Below are positions 57,428 to 64,000 of a stretch of DNA of 64,000 nucleotides, piece after piece. Position 1 is the first letter of the stretch. The number at the start of each line of letters is the position of its first letter. Under the pieces are notes generated by a model, which made no database searches, was not told the origin of the DNA, and was given only the letters and a program-made list of their open reading frames with translations. Source of the DNA: DAORHV01 sp964434575 (GTDB lineage: Bacteria > Patescibacteriota > Gracilibacteria > Peribacterales > Peribacteraceae); the NCBI GenBank assembly GCA_964434575.1, contig CAYSWB010000002.1, forward strand, positions 58,060 to 122,059, written 5' to 3'. The position numbers and the translations under genes were made by a program.

Positions 57428-58171
57428 ATGAACCGCGAACAACTCAAACAAGCCTTGGCCAAGCACAAAGCCGAGGAAGCCCATGGCAGTCCGCTGGGCG
57501 AATACATCCACGACATCGTCTACGGCGCCAACGACGGCATCGTCACCACGTTCGCCATCGTCTCCGGCGTGGCGGGCGCCAACCTATCGCCCATGGTCGT
57601 GCTGGTGCTGGGCTTCGCCAACGTGCTGGCCGACGGGCTTTCCATGGGGCTCGGCAACTACCTGTCCATCCGCAGCAAGCAGGACAACTACAACCGTCTG
57701 CTGAAGGAGGAGGGCAAGGAAATCGATGAGATTCCGGAAATCGAGAAAGAAGAAATCCGCGAGATCTACGAGAAGAAGGGTTTTTCCGGGCAGGAGCTGG
57801 AACTGGTGGTGGAGAAGATCACGTCTGACCGCCAGATCTGGCTGGATACCATGATGCTCGAGGAACACGGACTGGTGAACGAAGAAGGCGGCATGCCGGC
57901 GCTGCACGGGTTCATGACGTTCATTTCGTTCCTGGTGTTCGGCTCCATCCCGGTCGTCGCCTACGTGGTGCCGTTCGCCGAAGGCAACCGCTTTCTCTAC
58001 GCCATCATCGCCACCGGCATCGCGCTGCTGGGCTTGGGATTGCTGCGCAGCTGGGTGACGCGGGAGCGCATTTACAAGGGTCCGCTGGAAATCCTGTTCG
58101 TGGGTGCGGTGTGCTCGGTGGCCGCGTACGGAGTGGGTGTGATGCTGCGGGGTCTGGGCATCGCCGGCTGA
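57428..58171 (+). CDS. VIT1/CCC1-family Fe2+/Mn2+ transporter
   Basis: 247 residues. Membrane helix 1 region YIHDIVYGANDGIVTTFAIVSGVAGA and helix 2 LGFANVLADGLSMGLGNYLSIRS carry the family's conserved Asp, Met and Gly. A cytoplasmic Glu-rich segment (EIDEIPEIEKEEIREIYEKK through LDTMMLEEHG) binds metal in relatives. Three C-terminal helices follow. It exports or sequesters iron or manganese. It lies between two related inverted repeats, so it is probably monocistronic. Confidence 0.9.
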   Translation: MNREQLKQALAKHKAEEAHGSPLGEYIHDIVYGANDGIVTTFAIVSGVAGANLSPMVVLVLGFANVLADGLSMGLGNYLSIRSKQDNYNRLLKEEGKEIDEIPEIEKEEIREIYEKKGFSGQELELVVEKITSDRQIWLDTMMLEEHGLVNEEGGMPALHGFMTFISFLVFGSIPVVAYVVPFAEGNRFLYAIIATGIALLGLGLLRSWVTRERIYKGPLEILFVGAVCSVAAYGVGVMLRGLGIAG

Positions 58172-58207
58172 CGAGAGATTCAGGGGAAACAGGGGATTCA
58201 GAAGATT

Positions 58208-58224
58208 CAGGGGAAGTTCCCCTG
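58208..58224. repeat. Inverted repeat after the VIT1-like gene
   Basis: Perfect hairpin CAGGGGAA-G-TTCCCCTG within a run of GATTCAGGGG and CCTGACTC copies (58176-58249), between the convergent VIT1-like and nuclease genes. It could end transcription from both sides. Confidence 0.65.
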
Positions 58225-58249
58225 CTTCACCTGACTCTTCTGCTTCTCG

Positions 58250-59053
58250 TCAAATCGCTTTCGCCGGACACATCTCCCTGTACGGACAACTCCTGCATTT
58301 TTCCACGCCCGGGTCCGGCCTGTAATCCTTGGATTCCATCTGTTGCGCCAGCAGCCGGATGATCTTTTGCGCGTCTTGGATCTGCGACGCGTTGCGGGTG
58401 GTCACGACTTCCGTCAGCTCCTCTTCGCCCAAGAACAGGAGCTTGAGCTCCGCCACCGGTTCGCCCCAGATTTCCTGCGCCGCCGCGGCGTAGATGGACA
58501 ACTGCAGGTCGGTATCGGCCGACTGCTGGTCGCGCACTTGGCCGGATTTGAAGTCGATCACCGTCAGGCCTGTGGCCGTGCGCTCCACGCGGTCGAAACG
58601 GCCGGCGATGCTGACGGCCGGTTTGTCGTCCACTGCCGGGATGTTCAGCGTGAATGCCTTTTCGCAGCCCGCCACGTGGCGCGGCTCGGCCTGCCACCAG
58701 CGGAAGAAGTGTGCCAGCGCCTTGTCTCCCTGCATGAGCGCCGCGTCCTGCGCCGCCCGCGAGCCGTACCCCTGTGCCACGAAGCTCTGGCGCCACAGCG
58801 TCTTGAGCGTGGTTGCGTCCAGCTTGCGGTCGGGGCCGTGTGCTTCGTCGGTGAACAGCGCGATTTGCCCCGGCGCCGCCGCTTTCGGCTGTAGGCCCAC
58901 TTCCAATTCGCCCCACTTCTTGAGCGTGAGGTGGATGCTGCTGCCGAAGCTTTCGCCCATGGAAATTCCGCGCGGCACTTTCTTCACGAACGCGAATTCG
59001 TACTGCTTGGGGCAACGGCGGTAACACTGGAGCTGCGAGTACGACAGCGGCAT
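58250..59053 (-). CDS. Cas4/RecB-like PD-(D/E)XK nuclease with Fe-S cysteines
   Basis: 267 residues. LSYSQLQCYRRCPKQYEFAF opens the fold with the first cluster cysteine. AGRFDRVERTATGLTVIDFKSG holds the Asp and the D-x-K active site, and DLQLSIYAAAA is the QxxxY motif. CRSCPYREMCPA supplies three more cysteines, giving the AddB/Cas4-type [4Fe-4S] pattern. It acts on single-stranded DNA ends in relatives. No CRISPR array or helicase partner is in the window. TAAACT ends exactly 6 nt before the ATG (leaderless). Confidence 0.9.
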   Translation of the reverse strand: MPLSYSQLQCYRRCPKQYEFAFVKKVPRGISMGESFGSSIHLTLKKWGELEVGLQPKAAAPGQIALFTDEAHGPDRKLDATTLKTLWRQSFVAQGYGSRAAQDAALMQGDKALAHFFRWWQAEPRHVAGCEKAFTLNIPAVDDKPAVSIAGRFDRVERTATGLTVIDFKSGQVRDQQSADTDLQLSIYAAAAQEIWGEPVAELKLLFLGEEELTEVVTTRNASQIQDAQKIIRLLAQQMESKDYRPDPGVEKCRSCPYREMCPAKAI

Positions 59054-59077
59054 GTCTCCAGTTTAGCGCGTTCCCGT

Positions 59078-60016
59078 TTACACCGTGGGCTTGTCGATGG
59101 TGATCGGCGGCGTGGGACGCAGGTCCGGCGAGCCGGCCATGCGGAACTGGATCGTGATCTTCGTGACGCCGTCCTCGGCGGTGAACGGCCGCTCGGCGGC
59201 GCTCGCGATGGGCACGGTGGCGGACGTCGGCGTGAATTCGGTGCTTCCAGCCACGCTGCCGTCGGCCCGCAACTGCGTCAGCCGCATCAATTCGATGGGC
59301 AGATCGGTGGTGTTGATGGGAGGCAGCACGAACCGGTTGTTGGTCAGCGGACGTTGCCACTCGGTCCTCCGGAGTACGTCGCCGATGCGCTTCTCGCGCT
59401 GGCTCAGGTCCAGGGTGGGTGCGGCCGTGCTGAACAGCAGCGGCCCGCCGGGGATCTCGCGGATGGCAGTGCTGGTCAACGTCGTGCGGCTGGTGGCGAC
59501 GTCGGTCACGAGCTTCGTCGCGGCGGCGACGCCTCCGATGCCCAGGGCGGCCTTGTTGCCCCAGTCGCGAAGCTTGTCGCGTCCCTCCTTGCCCATGAAC
59601 AATCCGACGGTGTACGTGGCCACGCGGGACGCCAGCCACGTGGCGCCGCCGGTGATGGCGCCGAGCTTCAGCCAGTTTGGCATCAGGTTGTTGTACGCGT
59701 AGCGGGCACCCTGCTCGCCGCGGACGATGGTCTGGTCCATCAGTCCGACGTTGTTGTTGGAAACGCCGATGCGGTTTGCCTCGATGCGGTCGCGCAGGCG
59801 GCCGAACTCCGTGCGGGTCTGCAGGGCCTGCAGGGCACGAACGACTTCGCCGCGGCTGCCGCTACTGATGGCGGCGTCGATCATTTTGCGGGAATCGTCG
59901 GTCGAGCCTTCCGTGTCGTGGATCGTATTGCGGAGCGCGATCAGTTCGTCGCGTGCGGCTGGCGGCGCGTCCTTCAGGTCACCTTCGCGCGGAATTTCGA
60001 TGGGTGTCGTCGGCAT
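59078..60016 (-). CDS. Hypothetical protein, last gene of a four-gene operon
   Basis: 312 residues, no family recognised. The N-terminus is helical; a hydrophobic region at about residues 105-175 (LKLGAITGGATWLASRVATY, then AALGIGGVAAATKLV) may be membrane-associated. The C-terminal ~110 residues are beta-rich with many Thr/Pro. It starts 18 nt after the 629-residue gene and is probably co-expressed. Confidence 0.7.
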   Translation of the reverse strand: MPTTPIEIPREGDLKDAPPAARDELIALRNTIHDTEGSTDDSRKMIDAAISSGSRGEVVRALQALQTRTEFGRLRDRIEANRIGVSNNNVGLMDQTIVRGEQGARYAYNNLMPNWLKLGAITGGATWLASRVATYTVGLFMGKEGRDKLRDWGNKAALGIGGVAAATKLVTDVATSRTTLTSTAIREIPGGPLLFSTAAPTLDLSQREKRIGDVLRRTEWQRPLTNNRFVLPPINTTDLPIELMRLTQLRADGSVAGSTEFTPTSATVPIASAAERPFTAEDGVTKITIQFRMAGSPDLRPTPPITIDKPTV

Positions 60017-60034
60017 AAAAAGGGTGGAAAAACG

Positions 60035-61924
60035 CTAGGTGGAGGAGATGGGACGCATGGTGTTGAGGTTGATGCGGCGTCCGACGCTGGAGTTGGCCAG
60101 CACGGCGTTCCAGCTGCCGGCGGCGACGATCTTGGCGACGGATTCGGCGTTGCCGCCCACGTGGATCACGTTGTCGCGCCACTCCACCATCGGGATGTCC
60201 TGCGGCAGGCCGGCGTCGAAGATGATCTGGCTGATGTCGCGGTCGTTCTCCAGCCGTGCCAGCGCCTGCATGTCCCCCAGCGACACGCGAGTGCTGCCCG
60301 CGCGGATCGTAAATTCGTTTCCGTTCAGGATTTCGGGGTTGCCGCGCTGCACGACCGTGATCTTGGTCGCGCCCGTGAGGGTGCGGATGGCGGTCTCGAA
60401 CTGGCGGGCGTCGTTGGTCGACGGGTTGCCGTTCTCGGCGAAGCCGCCGGGAAGCGCGGTGTATTCGGTGGCGTTGGCCAGTTCGTAGCCGCCGCCGGAC
60501 GGATTGGTCAGCTTGAGCTTGGTGGCGTTGCGGAAGCGGACGCTCATGCCCACGAGGGTGCGCGCCTCATTGGTCTGTGCCACGCCGGTTTCATCGAACG
60601 AGCCTGCCGGAATGGTGAATTCGTTTGCCGCGGTCATCTCCATGGGGCTGCCGCTGGCGCCGATGCGGATCTTCACGGCGTTCGGGAACTTGCGCATGGC
60701 GCCCACCAGCGTCTTGGCCTCGGCCGTCACCGGGTTGCCGGTGTCGTCGAAGTCGCGGGCGGCTGCGGGTGCCGTGAGCGGCGCGGGGGAGATTCCTCCG
60801 GGCGTTGCCGAGAGGGGCGGGGCGGACAGGTCGCCGATGCGGGCCGTGATGGCCACGCCGCCGGTGCCGATCTGCGCCTGCACGTCGGAGCCGTTCGTGA
60901 TGCTGGAGACCGGGCGGCCGATGCGGCCGCCGATGCTGGTGATGAGCGCGTTGCGCTGGTCCGTCACGCGCTTGTCCGCAAGCTGCTTGCGAAGGCCGTC
61001 CAAGTTCAGCAGTTCCATGGGGGAGTTCAGCACCAGCTGCGTGGTGATGCCGGTGTCGCGCTGGGCTTTCACCCATTCTTGCAGCAGGACGGTGACCGGA
61101 CGCGGCGGCTGGACGGCCTTGAGGGCATTCCAGGTGACGTCGTCGAAGTTCGGGTTGGCGCAGAGCACGTTGGAACCCGCGAGGGCTCCGCGGAAGGCGC
61201 GTTCGGCCTCGCGGCGGGCGGCGCGGTCACGGCGGCTTTCGGGCGTGCTGCCCATCAGGCTGCCGATGATGTTGATGGGTGCGGCCAGCGCCGTGCCGAT
61301 GACGGGGATGCGGGCGAGGGCTTCGGGAGAGGCGATCAGGCCGTCGAGAATGCGTTCGCCGGCGGTGGCGATGTTGCTGCTGAGGGCTTTGGTCTGCGCT
61401 TCCACTTTGGCGGCCTCCTGCGCGGTAGCCGGGCGGCCGCTGAACATGGTCATGACGCGGCTGGTAATGCCGCCGAAAAAGTCCGTCAGGAAGCTCGGTG
61501 CCTCGGGGGCCGGCGGAACGACCGGTGCGACCGGTGTCACGGGGGCCGTGGTGGCCAACGGACGCTTGAGCAGCTCCAGAACGGCGCCCAGGCGGTCCTC
61601 GATGGTGCGCAGGGCGTCTTCGGTGCTCGTGGTTTCGCGCACCTGTTTGCGCAGGACGGCGAGACGCTCGACGATCTCCTTCTTCAGGCGCTCGTTGATC
61701 CGGTTGGGGAATTCGGTGTTGATGACGTGCGCCAGGTCGTCGAGCTGCTCGTGCGTGCGGGTGCGGACGACCGCAAAGAAGCCTTCCGTGTCCGTCAGCA
61801 TGCCGGCAGCGATTTTGCGGGCGTTTTGGATGCCCTCCTGCGTGCGTTCGCGCGTCGGGGCCGGCGCGGTGGCCGGCAGGAAGCCGTCGAGGCTGGAGCC
61901 GGTGCTAAAAGAAGGGGGCATCAT
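60035..61924 (-). CDS. Hypothetical protein with three ~50-residue repeats
   Basis: 629 residues. The N-terminal ~120 residues are helical and a Pro-rich linker follows (about 125-143). A weakly hydrophobic stretch lies near 205-225. Residues 391-441, 442-493 and 494-543 are three tandem copies of a module with the pattern F-D/A-D/E-T/N-G-N, then N/E-A-K/R, A-T/V-K-I/L and N-E-F/Y-T-I ending in A/P-G. Each could be a small beta-alpha unit. No family recognised. It lies 6 nt after the 422-residue gene. Confidence 0.75.
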   Translation of the reverse strand: MMPPSFSTGSSLDGFLPATAPAPTRERTQEGIQNARKIAAGMLTDTEGFFAVVRTRTHEQLDDLAHVINTEFPNRINERLKKEIVERLAVLRKQVRETTSTEDALRTIEDRLGAVLELLKRPLATTAPVTPVAPVVPPAPEAPSFLTDFFGGITSRVMTMFSGRPATAQEAAKVEAQTKALSSNIATAGERILDGLIASPEALARIPVIGTALAAPINIIGSLMGSTPESRRDRAARREAERAFRGALAGSNVLCANPNFDDVTWNALKAVQPPRPVTVLLQEWVKAQRDTGITTQLVLNSPMELLNLDGLRKQLADKRVTDQRNALITSIGGRIGRPVSSITNGSDVQAQIGTGGVAITARIGDLSAPPLSATPGGISPAPLTAPAAARDFDDTGNPVTAEAKTLVGAMRKFPNAVKIRIGASGSPMEMTAANEFTIPAGSFDETGVAQTNEARTLVGMSVRFRNATKLKLTNPSGGGYELANATEYTALPGGFAENGNPSTNDARQFETAIRTLTGATKITVVQRGNPEILNGNEFTIRAGSTRVSLGDMQALARLENDRDISQIIFDAGLPQDIPMVEWRDNVIHVGGNAESVAKIVAAGSWNAVLANSSVGRRINLNTMRPISST

Positions 61925-61930
61925 GACGGG

Positions 61931-63199
61931 TTAGGCGCGGGTGAATTCGAGCGTGACGTTGTCCACGGTCACGCGCTTGGCGTTGGAGTCGAGGGCGTTC
62001 TTGATGGCGACGGCGCCGAACGTCTTGGTGAGGTCGGTGGTGCCCTGGCGCGTCTTCACGGTTAGGGATTCCACCGGGGCCGTGCCGGCGCGGACAGGCG
62101 TGACTTCGGCGACCGTGGCGGCATCATTGCCGTGTTTGGCGGCCGCTTTATAGGTGTCGCCTCCTTTCTGGACGCGGAATTCGCCGTTCACGTAGCTCAT
62201 CTGCATGTCCTGGATCGTCTCCGCGGCGGCACCCAGCGGGCGCGGGGCATCGGCGGCGACTTCCTTCTTCTTGGCCTCCTGCTCGGTGACGGCGGGGGCC
62301 GGGGTGGTGCCGGGAGCGGCGCCGGGGACCGGCAGACCCAACACGGATTCGATGGTGGGCAGCGGCTCATTGAACGGCTGGCGGGCCTGCTCGGAGAGCG
62401 TGCGGTTGGTGGCGTGGCCGACCATCGCGTTGATGTACAGCTCCTTCACGCGGTCCGGTCCGCCGCGGGCGGCGACGGCTTTGGCGATGGAGGGGTTCTG
62501 CATTTTCAGTTTCAGCAGGGCGGGCCAGCTGCCTTCCACGCGGGTGCGTACGGCGAATTCCTGGGCGCCCGGGACGATCTTGAAGTTTTCGGCGACGCCG
62601 GCGATCAGGTTGCGGAAGGCGTTCATCAGGAACGGCTGCACCTGGGAAAACTGCTTGGCGATTGCCTCCTCCGGAATACCGGTGCGCTCGCTGATCATGG
62701 TGAAGACGCCGCGGTCGCGGATGAATCCGTCGACGATCTCGCTCAGGCGTCCTTCCAGGCGGCCGAACAGGTGGCCGGCGCGGGTGGTCGGTGCGCGGCC
62801 GTCGATCTCACGTCCGAGGTTTTCGGCGTCGGTGCCCAGGCGGTTTTCCGCACCGTTCAGCAGTTCGCTGATGAAATCCTGCGATTCCTTGTCGTTGAAC
62901 TCGGCGGCGATTTCCTTCTCCAGGCTTTCCGGCAGGCGGCCGGTCGCCGGGTCGATGAGCAGGGCCAACGTCGCGATGACTTCGCGCTGCTGCTTCTGGA
63001 TGCGCTCGGCGAGCTCCTTGGAGTTTTTGCCGTCGCGCTCGGTGGCCTGTGCGCGCATGTCCTTCATCAGCGTTTGCAGCTGCTGCTTGATTTCTTTTTG
63101 CGCTTTTTCGCGCCGCTGCGCGCGTTCGGCGGAGTCCTTTTTGACCGACTCAGGCCTGTCGGACGGAAGCGGGGCGTCGGGGATGCGCGGACGGTTCAT
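61931..63199 (-). CDS. Hypothetical helical protein
   Basis: 422 residues. A charged N-terminal coiled-coil-like region (about 20-75: SAERAQRREKAQKEIKQQLQ onward) leads to an alpha-helical central part and a C-terminal ~100 residues of beta character with repeated T-V-K and D-T-Y segments. No signal peptide, no recognised family. Second gene of the operon, 21 nt after the small first gene. Confidence 0.72.
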   Translation of the reverse strand: MNRPRIPDAPLPSDRPESVKKDSAERAQRREKAQKEIKQQLQTLMKDMRAQATERDGKNSKELAERIQKQQREVIATLALLIDPATGRLPESLEKEIAAEFNDKESQDFISELLNGAENRLGTDAENLGREIDGRAPTTRAGHLFGRLEGRLSEIVDGFIRDRGVFTMISERTGIPEEAIAKQFSQVQPFLMNAFRNLIAGVAENFKIVPGAQEFAVRTRVEGSWPALLKLKMQNPSIAKAVAARGGPDRVKELYINAMVGHATNRTLSEQARQPFNEPLPTIESVLGLPVPGAAPGTTPAPAVTEQEAKKKEVAADAPRPLGAAAETIQDMQMSYVNGEFRVQKGGDTYKAAAKHGNDAATVAEVTPVRAGTAPVESLTVKTRQGTTDLTKTFGAVAIKNALDSNAKRVTVDNVTLEFTRA

Positions 63200-63220
63200 G
63201 GTCGTGAAGGGGAGTGGGTG

Positions 63221-63451
63221 TTAGGCTGCGACGAGTTTCTGCTGGCAGAGCGTGGCTGCGCGTTCGATCATCTTTAGGTAGCCGTCCATCTGCTCGGTCC
63301 ACACGATGCCCAGGGCTTCGGTGAGGATCCGGTCGAGTTTCATGAGCTGCTCCTGGTTCATGCTGGGCAGCTTCTTGAGCCAATACTCACGCTCGTGCTC
63401 GGTCAGGAGCCGACTTTCGGTCACTTTCCGGCGCAGGGAATCGACGTCCAT
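63221..63451 (-). CDS. Small hypothetical helical protein, first gene of the operon
   Basis: 76 residues from ATG 63449-63451. It is amphipathic and rich in Leu/Glu/Lys (DVDSLRRKVTESRLLTEHER, WLKKLPSMNQEQLMKLDRIL). An in-frame ATG at 63502 is unlikely, because the -10 box TATACT lies between the two and would put the transcript start after it. Function unknown. Confidence 0.65.
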   Translation of the reverse strand: MDVDSLRRKVTESRLLTEHEREYWLKKLPSMNQEQLMKLDRILTEALGIVWTEQMDGYLKMIERAATLCQQKLVAA

Positions 63452-63482
63452 GGGTTTGGGTTTTGTGTGAGTATTTCTCCTT

Positions 63483-63488
63483 AGTATA
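63483..63488 (-). promoter_or_regulatory. Extended -10 of the four-gene unknown operon
   Basis: Minus-strand TGGTATACT (hexamer plus 63483-63488), about 31 nt before ATG 63451. No convincing -35 is seen, as at most promoters here. Confidence 0.5.
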
Positions 63489-63614
63489 CCAAAAAACGCC
63501 ATTTTGCGGAAGAGGGCGGGTTTCAGACGCCCGGAGACCCCGTTTTCCGATCGGCGTTGGAGGACGTTTCGGGGTCTGCTATGCTCATAACCACTTCATT
63601 TCCCGCTCTGCACC

Positions 63615-63986
63615 ATGCATGTTGAACACTTCGAAAAAGGCGTCCGTTACGACGACAAGGAACTGCTTCTGCTTGCCAAAAAGATCGGCAAGCTCGCCAC
63701 CTACTGCCGCCGCCTGAAGGACGAGGGTTCGTCCATCCGCGTCGAGGCCGAGGGTCGCGACACCAAGAAGAGCCGCGACCAGGTGAAGGTCATGATCACC
63801 ATCCACCTGCCCGGCAACGTCATGCTCCGCGCCGAATCCCGCAAGTTCAAGGCCCTGGACGCCGTGGACAGCTGCATCGAGAAGCTCGAATCGCAGATCA
63901 AGCGCTACAAGGACGAGCACACCGGCCGCCAGCGTGCCCACAAGATGAAGGGCAAGAAGAAGCTGGGCATGATGCTCCAGGACTAA
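63615..63986 (+). CDS. hpf: Ribosome hibernation-promoting factor, short form
   Basis: 123 residues of the HPF/RaiA/YfiA family: a beta-alpha-beta-beta-beta-alpha fold with VKVMITIHLPGNVMLRAESR followed by LDAVDSCIEKLESQIKRYKD, the helix that sits on the 30S subunit, and a Lys-rich tail. The short form lacks the C-terminal dimerisation domain of long HPF. It blocks the ribosome decoding centre in resting cells. An extended -10 (TGCTATGCT) lies about 30 nt before the ATG. Confidence 0.87.
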   Translation: MHVEHFEKGVRYDDKELLLLAKKIGKLATYCRRLKDEGSSIRVEAEGRDTKKSRDQVKVMITIHLPGNVMLRAESRKFKALDAVDSCIEKLESQIKRYKDEHTGRQRAHKMKGKKKLGMMLQD

Positions 63987-64000
63987 GCGAAAACCCGATG

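Noticed and set aside
58250..59053. Cas4 of a CRISPR system
   Set aside because: The nuclease has the Cas4/AddB cysteine pattern, but no cas1, cas2 or repeat array is seen anywhere in the window.
58931..62065. A 1044-codon open frame on the plus strand
   Set aside because: It is the antisense of the nuclease and unknown-operon genes; composition is Gly/Arg/Ala/Val/His-rich without domains, typical of antisense frames in GC-rich DNA.
1..64000. Alternative genetic code with TGA as glycine, as in some candidate phyla
   Set aside because: TGA ends several genes at the expected lengths (for example the genes ending at 34782, 41660 and 58171), and no conserved protein needs read-through of TGA.

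Overview
This is a GC-rich bacterial chromosome segment with short intergenic gaps. It uses the standard bacterial code, and TGA is an ordinary stop in several genes. Lineage is an inference. The mix of a DUF4015-type putative glycoside hydrolase, a TrmB-type regulator, an RlmD/RumA-like methyltransferase, many small membrane proteins and several long proteins of no recognisable family points to a Patescibacteria/CPR-like organism, with a richer metabolism than most of that group (glutamine synthetase, ammonium transport, folate, thymidylate and polyamine genes). Translation starts look unusual. At least a dozen genes have a -10 box ending exactly 6 nt before the start codon, which implies leaderless mRNAs. 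Shine-Dalgarno sequences are nearly absent, and the leaders that do exist tend to be pyrimidine-rich.

Layout. 1-6.2 kb: gatB (cut by the window edge), an ECF sigma factor, peptide deformylase, a DnaQ-type exonuclease, an endonuclease III without its iron-sulfur cysteines, a DipZ-type thiol-redox membrane protein, and a 57-residue cysteine-rich protein. 6.3-10 kb: a nitrogen unit (amt, glnA and a divergent TrmB-type regulator with inverted-repeat candidate operators). 10-13.2 kb: DUF4015 protein, thyA, folA. 13.2-18.1 kb: polyamine genes (agmatine deiminase, N-carbamoylputrescine amidase, deoxyhypusine-synthase-like protein, PLP fold-III decarboxylase). 19.2-20.7 kb: folE, folK, folB. 20.7-26.8 kb: a SecD with an embedded parvulin domain, a SecD-head-like lipoprotein, a sugar nucleotidyltransferase, a truncated glycosyl-1-phosphate-transferase-like protein beside a small AT-rich patch, and a secreted HExxH protein. 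26.9-44.7 kb: RNA methyltransferases, glycerol kinase, a cysteine-desulfurase-like protein, a DsbA-like protein, an AlkB-like protein, MalQ, M23 and ChbG enzymes, GNAT and several unknown membrane or lipoproteins.

44.8-47.4 kb holds an OmpR-type two-component system. A PhoB-like direct-repeat box precedes the regulator, and a second identical-geometry box lies after the kinase in front of what looks like a roughly 100-nt non-coding transcription unit. Next come a second ECF sigma factor, a HupE-like protein and an MhqD/MhqO-like pair.

49.9-54.8 kb is the accessory region: a cytosine methyltransferase, a BsuBI/PstI-type nuclease and a Vsr endonuclease in one overlapping operon, flanked by a diverged direct repeat of the 5' end of the mhqO-like gene. 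Beside it is a strongly AT-rich OLD-family ATPase-TOPRIM gene ending at a degenerate tRNA-Glu-like sequence. An intact tRNA-Glu(CTC) lies at 55.8 kb. The remainder (56-64 kb) carries a 2OG-Fe(II) oxygenase-like protein, a host-attachment/eRF1-like protein, a VIT1/CCC1 transporter, a Cas4/RecB-like nuclease, a four-gene operon of unknown large proteins (one with three ~50-residue repeats) and a ribosome hibernation factor.
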